The notes below the pieces were generated by a model that was not told the DNA's origin, made no database searches, and saw only the letters and a program-made list of their open reading frames with translations. Below, in pieces: positions 35,217 to 41,954 of a DNA stretch of 64,000 nucleotides (positions are counted from its first letter, which is position 1; each line of letters begins with the position of its first letter). Origin of the DNA: UBA5072 sp041737175 (GTDB taxonomy: Bacteria > Bacteroidota > Bacteroidia > Bacteroidales > UBA10428); assembly GCA_041737175.1 (NCBI GenBank), contig JBGSSF010000008.1, positions 62,001 to 126,000 on the forward strand, given 5' to 3'. The translations under genes were made by a program, and so were the position numbers.

Positions 35217-35444
35217 GAACAAATCAAGAACTCCAATGATCAATTTATTGATCAGGGAAATTTGGATGCAGTGGAGAAATTCTTCACTGCTGATTATGTT
35301 GCACATGCCGAAGCCTGGCAACGCACATTACATGGCACGCATAAATCGAACATGATGGGCATACCTCCTTCGGAAAAGAAGATTCAATGGAATGAGATGG
35401 TCGTTAGTCGATGTGAAGGCTATAAATATGCCAGGACACAATAA
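35217..35444 (+). pseudogene. SnoaL-like polyketide cyclase fragment, truncated at both ends
   Basis: The frame is open from just after a stop at 35214-35216 and reads 'SNDQFIDQGNLDAVEKFFTADYVAHAEAWQRTLHG', then 'IPPSEKKIQWNEMVVSRCEGYKYARTQ' and a stop. This resembles the first part of SnoaL-like/ester-cyclase proteins of ~130 residues. There is no ATG start and the C-terminal ~50 residues are absent, so I read it as a remnant. It follows attC-like copy E and is the last item before the tRNA genes. Confidence 0.6.
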
Positions 35445-35489
35445 TATTCACATCGTATCATAATTATATTTATGTCCTGGCACAATTTG

Positions 35490-35563
35490 TGACCCCGATA
35501 GGACTCAAACCTATAACCTTCTGATCCGTAGTCAGATGCTCTATTCAATTAAGCTACGGGGCC
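35490..35563 (-). tRNA. tRNA-Arg (anticodon ACG)
   Basis: Read on the minus strand the 74-nt gene folds as a full cloverleaf: acceptor GGCCCCG with CGGGGTC (one G-T pair), D stem GCTT..AGC, anticodon stem TCTGA/TCAGA with loop CTACGGA giving anticodon ACG, T stem ATAGG/CCTAT with loop TTTGAGT, discriminator A. CCA is not encoded; TAA-like bases do not follow. ACG needs A34-to-inosine editing. The gene borders the accessory region, whose repeats lie beyond its 3' end. Confidence 0.92.
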
Positions 35564-35613
35564 TTTTTTCAAATATACAAAACTTCAAGAACTTATAATT
35601 AACACCTAATCAC

Positions 35614-35721
35614 TGATAGGACTCAAACCTATAACCCTGCCTGCCGACACGCTGGCCTGCGCGACGGCAGGCAGGCTTCTGATCCGTAGTCAGATGCTCT
35701 ATTCAATTAAGCTACGGGGCC
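35614..35721 (-). pseudogene. Second tRNA-Arg(ACG) copy broken by a 40-bp palindromic insert
   Basis: The 5' half (35721 back to 35677) is identical to the intact tRNA-Arg, through the anticodon arm. After AGAA, exactly 40 bp (35637-35676) is inserted in the variable region, a GC-rich inverted repeat whose arms are CTGCCTGCCG and CGGCAGGCAG. The T arm follows unchanged, but the 3' acceptor strand reads CAGTGAT instead of CGGGGTC, so the acceptor stem cannot form. It is almost certainly non-functional. About 50 bp separates it from the intact copy. Confidence 0.85.
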
Positions 35722-35728
35722 TACTGCG

Positions 35729-35755
35729 CCCGCCGAAGCTTTATGCGAAGGCGGG
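35729..35755. repeat. GC-rich palindrome (CCCGCC...GGCGGG)
   Basis: CCCGCC (35729-35734) pairs with GGCGGG (35750-35755) around GAAGCTTTATGCGAA. It lies 8 bp upstream of the broken tRNA copy, between it and the PAS/GAF gene. It resembles the short GC-rich palindromes common in Bacteroidetes spacers. Confidence 0.5.
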
Positions 35756-35821
35756 ATGCAAATATAGATAAATTGTGGAAATTTTAATGCAGGGAGAGAA
35801 AAGATATCTATGACTTGGTTC

Positions 35822-35902
35822 ACCCTTCAAGGGTCTGAGGACCGCTTGAAGGGTTTGGTAACAATTATCAATTACTGTTTACTGTTTACTGTTTACTGTT
35901 TA
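35822..35902. repeat. Dispersed palindrome plus CTGTTTA heptamer array
   Basis: At 35822-35854 is the inverted copy of the element seen at 9983-10014 (arms ACCCTTCAA/TTGAAGGGT with GACCGC between). From 35875 to 35902 there are four perfect CTGTTTA units. Both lie just beyond the 3' end of the PAS/GAF gene (stop at 35920). Confidence 0.85.
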
Positions 35903-35919
35903 CTGCTAACCGCCCGTTT

Positions 35920-36849
35920 CTACCTAATCCTCCCTTCCAGTTCCCTGATCCGGTTTCTGTATTTCTCTTCGGTTTCGAGCCTTTCGAATTCGGCGCCACA
36001 CCGTGAGGCAAAGAGGGACAGTATATGGCGTGAATTGGGTATTTCTTCCATTGTCTTGTCATCCATCAGGATCAGCAGTCCGCAGACATCTCCGGATGCA
36101 TTGAATACGGGTGTTCCCATGAAGCTTTCTGCGTCCAGCCTTCTAATCAGCAAGTCCTCCGGGAACATTTCCCTCAATTTGGAAGGATAAAACGTTGTAT
36201 ATCCCTTCAGGACATTTTGAGAAGGACTGGCATCCAGATCAAAACTTACCTTATCCAGTCTGCCTGTCTTATGCCAGCAGCACATACCAACCGCATTATT
36301 TTGTTCGGGGGTTATTTTTGCCACCAGAGCCGTACTTATTCCAAAATTCTTGCACAGCAACTCGGTCAGAACACAAAAGAAATCCACACCGGTGGCCTTG
36401 GAGGTAACTTTAACCATGGATGACAACATTTCTGCAGTCTTCATATAATCAACCACCCTTCGTACCCTGAAGATAATCAATGAGCCGTTTTTGGCGTCAA
36501 CTTTCCTGAGTGAAGCTCTGCCCCAGAATATATTTCCCTTGAGGGATTTGAAAGCCAATTCTTGGCTGTGTTCCTGGCCCCTTTTGATGGTTTCTATCAG
36601 GTTGATTTTGCTGAATTCCACGGGTTCCGAATCGTAAAGAGAAAAAGACTCCCGGCCATTCAGTTCAGTTTTGTCGTTGGCCTGAAACAATTGCAGGGCT
36701 TTTGAATTACAATCGATAATTCCAAAACTGTCGGTATCCAAAAGGAAGATGGCATCGGGGGATTCATCGAATACAGCCCTGAATAAGGCGTCGTGCCCAT
36801 TGATAATGCCCTGTTGAATGGATTCTGTGAATAACTTGTAATTGCGCAT
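35920..36849 (-). CDS. PAS plus GAF-like sensory protein without output domain
   Basis: 309 residues. A PAS domain spans about 18-130 ('LFRAVFDESPDAIFLLDTDSFGIIDCNSKALQLF', 'NIFWGRASLRKV'), then a short linker helix and a GAF-like domain (about 150-290: 'LTELLCKNFGISTALVAKITPEQ', 'MGTPVFNASGDVCGLLILMDDKTM', 'ASRCGAEFERLETEEKYRNRI'). The C-terminal helix resembles the linker that normally leads into a kinase or cyclase, but the protein ends there. It may act by dimerising with partners. Heptamer satellites flank it on both sides in opposite orientation. Confidence 0.8.
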   Translation of the reverse strand: MRNYKLFTESIQQGIINGHDALFRAVFDESPDAIFLLDTDSFGIIDCNSKALQLFQANDKTELNGRESFSLYDSEPVEFSKINLIETIKRGQEHSQELAFKSLKGNIFWGRASLRKVDAKNGSLIIFRVRRVVDYMKTAEMLSSMVKVTSKATGVDFFCVLTELLCKNFGISTALVAKITPEQNNAVGMCCWHKTGRLDKVSFDLDASPSQNVLKGYTTFYPSKLREMFPEDLLIRRLDAESFMGTPVFNASGDVCGLLILMDDKTMEEIPNSRHILSLFASRCGAEFERLETEEKYRNRIRELEGRIR

Positions 36850-36998
36850 GATTGGAATCGGGTTGATTTAAGTGTTTCACTTATTTACAGTTAAGGTTAC
36901 GACAAATTCTGTAAAATGTTTAGTTATAATTGACGAAACGTTTTAATTTGTGACGAAAGGCAATGAACGGCTTGAAATAAACAATGAATGGATGAACT

Positions 36999-37165
<167 letters not shown>

Positions 37166-37228
37166 TATACTAAACAAACGTTACCGGTCGGGCTTTATTT
37201 CAGGCAAAACATGTTAAGTTATTCTTAT

Positions 37229-37236
37229 TATCTTTG
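37229..37236 (+). promoter_or_regulatory. -7 element for the Cpn10-like gene
   Basis: TATCTTTG matches TAnnTTTG exactly, 18 bp before the ATG at 37255. It overlaps an in-frame TTG at 37234, which argues that the coding region starts at 37255 and not at the TTG. Confidence 0.55.
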
Positions 37237-37254
37237 ATTGAAATTGTCGCACAA

Positions 37255-37638
37255 ATGTCAATTGAAATCGGACAACAGAATCTTAATAAATTTATCCTTG
37301 TGGGCGACAGGGTATTAATCAAGCCCAAAACCCCTCATGAAAAAACCAAGACTGGTTTGTACCTGCCACCAGGCGTTCAGGAAAGGGAAGTCATTCAAAC
37401 AGGTTACGTAGTGAAAGTCGGCCCCGGTTACCCTATACCGGCCATCAATGATGTGGATGAGCCCTGGAAAGATAAGAGTGATGAAGTTAAATATGTTCCC
37501 CTTCAACCCAAGGTGGGTGATGAAGCGGTCTATCTGCAAAAAAGCGGCTGGGAAATTGAGTTCAGCAATGAAAAGTACGTCATTGTGCCACACAGTGCTA
37601 TTCTTATGCTGATAAGGGATGACGGACTATTTACATGA
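37255..37638 (+). CDS. Orphan GroES/Cpn10-like protein
   Basis: 127 residues from the ATG at 37255. 'LVGDRVLIKPKTPHEKTKTGLYLPP' and 'EREVIQTGYVVKVGPG' match the start and first strands of Cpn10, and 'GDEAVYLQKSGWEIEFSNEKYVIVPHSAILMLI' matches its end. Between lies an extra ~25-residue stretch ('YPIPAINDVDEPWKDKSDEVKYVP'), making it longer than the ~95 residues of GroES. No groEL is adjacent. It may be an accessory co-chaperonin or a non-chaperone member of the fold. Confidence 0.82.
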   Translation: MSIEIGQQNLNKFILVGDRVLIKPKTPHEKTKTGLYLPPGVQEREVIQTGYVVKVGPGYPIPAINDVDEPWKDKSDEVKYVPLQPKVGDEAVYLQKSGWEIEFSNEKYVIVPHSAILMLIRDDGLFT

Positions 37639-37693
37639 ATGTGAAAATTGCAACAAAATGCTGTCATTTACGTAAATCAGTAAAAAACAAACC

Positions 37694-37972
37694 ATGGCAA
37701 ACAGGATAATCATGAAGCGCGGGCAAAAAAAATACAATGTGCCCGTGATTGGTCATTTTGGTGATAAAAGTGTTCGCTTTAAATCCATCCTGGAGGCAGA
37801 AAAGATTATTGGCATAAATTACAACCTGATCTTCGAGGCTTGCATTGGCAAGATTTACCGGGCCGGGAATGTATACTGGGAATTTGAGAAAGGGAATCAC
37901 TATATTAGGTATAAGGCCTATTACCTGCGTGCCAAGGAGAAAATACGGGAATTGGAGAACAAGCATAGTTAG
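37694..37972 (+). CDS. Small NUMOD1-like DNA-binding protein
   Basis: 92 residues, basic. The centre 'KSVRFKSILEAEKIIGINYNLIFEACIGKIYRAGNVYWEFEKG' follows the NUMOD1 helix-turn-helix pattern (FxSxxEAxxxxGI...I..AC.GK...AG..W) known from homing endonucleases, here without any nuclease domain. It begins 55 bp after the Cpn10-like gene on the same strand and is followed by a strong terminator-like hairpin. A regulatory role is possible; the target is unknown. Confidence 0.65.
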   Translation: MANRIIMKRGQKKYNVPVIGHFGDKSVRFKSILEAEKIIGINYNLIFEACIGKIYRAGNVYWEFEKGNHYIRYKAYYLRAKEKIRELENKHS

Positions 37973-38006
37973 GAAGAAAAGAGGGACGAGGGACAAGGGA
38001 CTAGTA

Positions 38007-38033
38007 AGACAGATGACAATCTGTCTTTTTTTA
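38007..38033 (+). terminator. Rho-independent terminator
   Basis: AGACAGAT (38007-38014) and ATCTGTCT (38019-38026) form an 8-bp stem with a GACA loop, followed by six or seven T. It ends the Cpn10-like/NUMOD1-like unit, just before the transglycosylase gene. Confidence 0.8.
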
Positions 38034-38060
38034 TTAATTTTATTCAAGTAAATAAATGAC

Positions 38061-38816
38061 ATGGATGACATGAATGAAGATCAGGCGGAGATTCAGGAGA
38101 CTGAAATTATTTCCGCTCACGGGAATATCAGAAAGTATCTGAGAAAATCCTGGTTTATAGTCAAATGGGCCATGATTGCATTCTTTGGCTCAACCCTGTT
38201 TTTTGTCATTCTTTTTTCCTTCATAAATCCTCCTGTTACTCCCTTGATGATCAAACGGGCATTTGTTAAGAAATCCAATGGTGAAAGGGTCGGAATTCAT
38301 AAAGACTGGGTATCCTACAGGAATATTTCTCCAAGCATGATAAGAGCGGTAGTTGCCTCTGAGGACAACCGGTTCCTGGAGCACTGGGGCATTGATGTTC
38401 AAGCTGTTCAGAAGGCAGTCGAATACAATAAAAAACATCGGAGAAAGCACGGTGCGAGCACAATTACCCAACAGGTGGCAAAAAACGTATATCTGTGGCC
38501 TGCCCGGACCTGGGTTCGCAAAGGATTGGAACTTTATTTCACCGTTCTCATCGATGCGATATGGAGTAAGAAAAGGATCATGGTAGTATACCTGAACGTG
38601 GCGGAAACCGGCAACGGTATCTATGGCGTGGAAGCAGCCGCCAGGAAATATTTCCACAAACCGGCCGCCAAACTCACCCGGGGAGAGGCTGCGCTGATTG
38701 CCGCCGCCCTGCCCAACCCGCGCGTGCGTAATCCGGCCAAACCTACGGCGTATTTACTGCGCAGGCAGGCCAGGATTATGAATCTGATGAATAAGATCGG
38801 AGAGATAAAGTTTTAG
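38061..38816 (+). CDS. mtgA: Monofunctional biosynthetic peptidoglycan transglycosylase
   Basis: 251 residues: a cytoplasmic tail, one membrane helix (about 38-57, 'MIAFFGSTLFFVILFSF') and a GT51 glycosyltransferase domain. The signatures are 'VASEDNRFLEHWGID' with the catalytic Glu, 'KHGASTITQQVAKNVYLWPARTWVRKGLELYFT', 'KKRIMVVYLNVAETGNGIYGVEAAARKYF' and 'ALIAAALPNP'. It polymerises lipid II glycan strands in the periplasm and lacks a transpeptidase domain. An in-frame Met at 38070 is an equally possible start. The stop codon TAG is the first three bases of a TAGGTTG heptamer array. Confidence 0.95.
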   Translation: MDDMNEDQAEIQETEIISAHGNIRKYLRKSWFIVKWAMIAFFGSTLFFVILFSFINPPVTPLMIKRAFVKKSNGERVGIHKDWVSYRNISPSMIRAVVASEDNRFLEHWGIDVQAVQKAVEYNKKHRRKHGASTITQQVAKNVYLWPARTWVRKGLELYFTVLIDAIWSKKRIMVVYLNVAETGNGIYGVEAAARKYFHKPAAKLTRGEAALIAAALPNPRVRNPAKPTAYLLRRQARIMNLMNKIGEIKF

Positions 38817-38848
38817 GTTGTAGGTTGTAGGCTGTAGGTTGTAGGCTA
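38814..38848. repeat. TAGGTTG/TAGGCTG heptamer array
   Basis: Five consecutive 7-bp units: TAGGTTG, TAGGTTG, TAGGCTG, TAGGTTG, TAGGCTA. The mtgA stop codon is the first TAG. Inverted, decayed copies (CCTACAGCC, CCTATAGC) follow to about 38876, so a hairpin between the converging genes is possible. It overlaps the 3' side of the isomerase gene region; a matching array is on that gene's other side. Confidence 0.85.
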
Positions 38849-38868
38849 AACCCCTACAGCCTAAACCC

Positions 38869-39978
38869 CTATAGCAACAGAATCCCCTTGGCGTAATTCA
38901 CACACGTCTTTACTTCCTTCACTGCATTCGACCATGGTTTAATATCGTATTCCAGCTCAATATCGCAATGTATAGGCCATTGCTGCTTCTTAATCAAAAG
39001 CAGAACGTCAGCAAGCGGCATTTCACCCTGACCCCACACCTGGTTTGTATTGGCCGGATCAGCTTTTGGTCCGGTTTTATCCTTAATATGAACACTGAAT
39101 ATCCGATCGTGGTATTTCTCAAGGATTGTATTCGGATGCAATCCGGTAGATCCAAAAAAATGTCCGGCATCAAAGTTGAACATGACTGCTGGTGAAACTT
39201 TCATAAAGTCATCGAGGTTAAAACCGGGTGTGGCAAATTGCATGTGATTATGGAAAATGGCATACATGCCATGTTTCTCGGCTATCGGGCCCAGTTTTTT
39301 AACAGCTGCTTCGCCGATCTCCTCAGTAACGCCCTTTGCTCCCATGGCTTTGGCTGCTTTAAAGGCATAATCGATCTCCTCCTCTGACCATCTGGCCGGG
39401 GAGAACTTCACAATATGAATGTTTATCCCTGCATCATTGAACTTACTGCGCACCTCTTCAAATTTTGAAACTGGCAATGCCAAACGCCAGGCCTTGATCT
39501 CGGCATTGTATTTGGCAATTTCGGCTTCCTGCTCCGGGGTCAGTCTGGGACGTTGACGCTGAGCGGCGGGAGCAGTGGCAGTAGCAGGAGCAGCGGCAGG
39601 AGGGGGAGGCGGAGGTGGTGGTGGTGGTGGAGCAGCAGCTCCGGGCGCAGCGGCAGGCCTGGGACCGAACATACCCATCATGGGATTTTTAGGTGCTCCC
39701 AAATATTCTTCCACATCGTTGCTCATCAGTTCAATGGAACTGATGCCTGCTTCCGTACAATACTTGATAATGTTATCAACGCCTCCCGGCATACTTCGCC
39801 AGCTGTAAGTAATAGCACCGATCTGCACTCCGCCGAATTTCGAATTCGGTTTCTCTCCCAAGGCGATACCGGATGCATTGCCCAAGGCGAAATTCACAGG
39901 CAGCATCGAAAAAGTAGCAGTTGCAGCGGCAGCTCCCAGGAACTTTCTTCTGGAGACCCCGACTTTTTTATTTTCCAT
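38869..39978 (-). CDS. Tat-exported sugar phosphate isomerase/epimerase-like protein (xylose-isomerase-like TIM barrel)
   Basis: 369 residues. The N-terminus 'GVSRRKFLGAAAATATFSML' is a twin-arginine signal. The mature part is an AP-endonuclease-2-type TIM barrel: 'GGVQIGAITYSWRSMPGGVDNIIKYCTEAGISSIELM', 'MYAIFHNHMQF', 'VMFNFDAGHFFGSTGLHPN', 'RIFSVHIKDKTG', 'MPLADVLLLIKKQQWPIHCDIELEY'. His, Asp and Glu in these motifs form the usual metal site. Residues ~107-150 are an inserted Ala/Pro low-complexity tract with eleven consecutive prolines, encoded by GGT/GGC-type repeats. It lies next to the Gfo/Idh gene (99 bp), with which it often pairs in sugar catabolism. Confidence 0.88.
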   Translation of the reverse strand: MENKKVGVSRRKFLGAAAATATFSMLPVNFALGNASGIALGEKPNSKFGGVQIGAITYSWRSMPGGVDNIIKYCTEAGISSIELMSNDVEEYLGAPKNPMMGMFGPRPAAAPGAAAPPPPPPPPPPPAAAPATATAPAAQRQRPRLTPEQEAEIAKYNAEIKAWRLALPVSKFEEVRSKFNDAGINIHIVKFSPARWSEEEIDYAFKAAKAMGAKGVTEEIGEAAVKKLGPIAEKHGMYAIFHNHMQFATPGFNLDDFMKVSPAVMFNFDAGHFFGSTGLHPNTILEKYHDRIFSVHIKDKTGPKADPANTNQVWGQGEMPLADVLLLIKKQQWPIHCDIELEYDIKPWSNAVKEVKTCVNYAKGILLL

Positions 39979-40016
39979 AGTTCATGTTTTATAAGTTTAG
40001 TGAAATAATTCTTTAA

Positions 40017-40077
40017 TAGGCTGTAGGCTGTAGGCTGTAGGCTGTAGGCTGTAGGCTTTAGGCCATAGGTCTTAGGC
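40017..40077. repeat. TAGGCTG heptamer array
   Basis: Five perfect TAGGCTG units (40017-40051) and a sixth TAGGCTT, then decaying TAGGCC/TAGGTC units up to the stop of the Gfo/Idh gene. It fills the spacer between the two Tat-exported enzymes and mirrors the array at 38814 on the other side of the isomerase gene. Confidence 0.9.
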
Positions 40078-41625
40078 CTATAAACTCCAGCCACTCCTGT
40101 ATTCATAATGGAACAAGCTGTTGGCTTCCGGATGATTTGTGATTTTCATATTTACGGCATCATATTCCAGTGTTTTGTTTGCTCTCTGGTGAAGAACAGC
40201 GATATTCGTCAGCAGCATGATCTCAGTCAGTTTTGAGGCAATGGAGAAATCATTGCATGATTTCTTGCCGTTTTTAATGGCATCGATCCAGTCCTCAAAA
40301 ATATTGCCGGTGCGCGGCAACCAGGGATCTGGTCCGTTGAAACCCTTATCTGCAGGTATAAGTTCAGGCATAGCGCCATGACTGCCGTGGGTAATTATTC
40401 CGTTGAATCCAATATAGGTGGCATCCCGCATGGCTCGACCGTCTTCAAGTCCCTCGGGCCGAGCAGGCCGAAGTCCGCCATCGCACCAGGTCACCTTCAC
40501 TGCCGGCATATTGCCACGGGCCGGGAATTCGTATACTACGGTTTCGGCCAGAGGCATGTAATCCGTATTGTAAGGAGTGGAAGTTGCCTGAATTTTTGCC
40601 GGCATGCCGAGATTCAATGCCCAGATCGGAGCGTCAAAGATATGAGCGCCCATATCGCCCATGGCGCCTGTGCCATAATCCCAAAGGCCTCTCCAGTTAA
40701 AATGCAGGGTTTCCGGATTGAAAGGCCTCACCGGGGCTGGACCCTGCCATACATCGTAATTCAATTGAGCCGGTACTTTAACGCCTGCAGGACGTTTGAT
40801 GTCTCCCTGCGGCCAGAATCCCATGGGACGGTTGGTTGACAGGTGTACTTCCCTGACAAGGCCAATTACTCCTGATTGTATCCACTCAACAGTTCTCCTT
40901 GTGCCTTCGGTTGCATGGCCCTGGTTTCCCATCTGGGTAACCACGTCGTATTCCTTGGCCAGTTCAGCCAGCTTGCGGCATTCATAAATGGTTTTGGCCA
41001 TTGGTTTTTCCAGATAAATATGCTTTTTGGCACGCATGAAGGCTGCTGCTATTGATGCATGGGTATGATCGGGCGTACCAATGACCACGGCATCGATTGA
41101 TTTTTCCTTGTCGAGCATTTCCCGCCAGTCGGAATAAACCTTCGCCCTGGGATAACCCTTGATAATATGTCCGGCATAATTGGGATCCACATCGCATAAG
41201 GCATAAATATTGGCAAGCTTGATCACCTTATTCCCTTCAGCCGCTCCCATCTGCACCACGGCATTCGTATTGGCCGGAGCGCCGGGCGCACCCGCAGCCT
41301 GGGCATTTCTGCGCCTCATTTCAGCCATCCTGGCCTCCCGCTCGGCTATTTGCTGCTTGGTAAGAGGGGTGCCGTTAAAATTTCTTTGCGGCCTTTCAAT
41401 GGGCACATCGGGTGAACTGATCTGCTGGATATCACCACCACCCTGACTTCCGATCCCAATGCCCGCAACGTTGATCAGATCGCTGGGTGCGGTGTAACCC
41501 TTGCCACCCATAACATGACGGGGAATGATAGTAAATGCCGCAGCAGCAGCTGTTGCCGTGCCTAAAAAGTTCCTTCTTGATAGCCGGTTGCTTTTCAGGT
41601 TCTTTTTCTGTGGATTTTTATTCAT
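40078..41625 (-). CDS. Tat-exported Gfo/Idh/MocA-family oxidoreductase
   Basis: 515 residues with a twin-arginine signal ('RLSRRNFLGTATAAAAAFTIIPRHVMGG'). The NAD-binding domain starts 'DLINVAGIGIGSQGGGDI' and continues after an inserted low-complexity stretch (~75-125, 'AAGAPGAPANTNAVV') with 'IYALCDVDPNYAG', 'VIGTPDHTHASIAAAFMRAKKHIYLEKPMAKTIYECRKL', where the EKP Lys is the catalytic lysine of the family. 'DMGAHIFDAPIWALNLGMP' is in the substrate domain. Such secreted Bacteroidetes members act on sugars in the periplasm. It probably works with the isomerase gene downstream on the same strand. Confidence 0.9.
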   Translation of the reverse strand: MNKNPQKKNLKSNRLSRRNFLGTATAAAAAFTIIPRHVMGGKGYTAPSDLINVAGIGIGSQGGGDIQQISSPDVPIERPQRNFNGTPLTKQQIAEREARMAEMRRRNAQAAGAPGAPANTNAVVQMGAAEGNKVIKLANIYALCDVDPNYAGHIIKGYPRAKVYSDWREMLDKEKSIDAVVIGTPDHTHASIAAAFMRAKKHIYLEKPMAKTIYECRKLAELAKEYDVVTQMGNQGHATEGTRRTVEWIQSGVIGLVREVHLSTNRPMGFWPQGDIKRPAGVKVPAQLNYDVWQGPAPVRPFNPETLHFNWRGLWDYGTGAMGDMGAHIFDAPIWALNLGMPAKIQATSTPYNTDYMPLAETVVYEFPARGNMPAVKVTWCDGGLRPARPEGLEDGRAMRDATYIGFNGIITHGSHGAMPELIPADKGFNGPDPWLPRTGNIFEDWIDAIKNGKKSCNDFSIASKLTEIMLLTNIAVLHQRANKTLEYDAVNMKITNHPEANSLFHYEYRSGWSL

Positions 41626-41765
41626 GGTTAATTAAATATGAGGTTAAAAGAAGATTCAGAATGGTACTTCCGCTATTAAAAGTAAGTTTAACTGAAGCCC
41701 TTAACAAATTTAATATACAAACCAGCAATATTTATAGATAAAAGGGGAAAGTTGAAATGGACGGG

Positions 41766-41951
41766 TCACTTTGCTTTAAAACCGGAAACGCAGGATTTTG
41801 CGTTTCTATACATCGGACATCCTGCACAACCTGCACAATGGGCATTTGATTTATTCCTTGCAGGAAAAACCATCCTGTAAACGTTGAACAGGACATAGAT
41901 TGCCGATGCGCTTATTAAAAAATAGGTGATGATATCCTGTATCATATGCAT
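41766..41951 (-). CDS. FeoB-associated Cys-rich membrane protein
   Basis: 61 residues: one membrane helix ('IITYFLISASAIYVLFNVYRMVF') then a short cytoplasmic tail with four Cys ('HCAGCAGCPMYRNAKSC'). It starts 3 bp after the feoB stop. Small Cys-rich helices next to feoB are known as FeoB-associated proteins (pfam FeoB_associated / FeoC-like role) and may handle Fe2+ or carry an Fe-S cluster. Confidence 0.85.
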   Translation of the reverse strand: MHMIQDIITYFLISASAIYVLFNVYRMVFPARNKSNAHCAGCAGCPMYRNAKSCVSGFKAK

Positions 41952-41954
41952 TAT

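Noticed and set aside
27009..35563. Classical integrative element or prophage inserted at tRNA-Arg
   Set aside because: No integrase, structural phage gene, relaxase or direct repeat of the tRNA 3' end was found at the other boundary; cassette-type repeats explain the layout better.
39553..40008. Plus-strand frame of 151 residues with poly-Gly/Ser/Trp
   Set aside because: Shadow of the low-complexity Ala/Pro tract and Tat signal of the isomerase gene on the minus strand.
40378..40839. Plus-strand frame of 153 residues opposite the Gfo/Idh gene
   Set aside because: Antisense frame within a clear oxidoreductase; no independent evidence.
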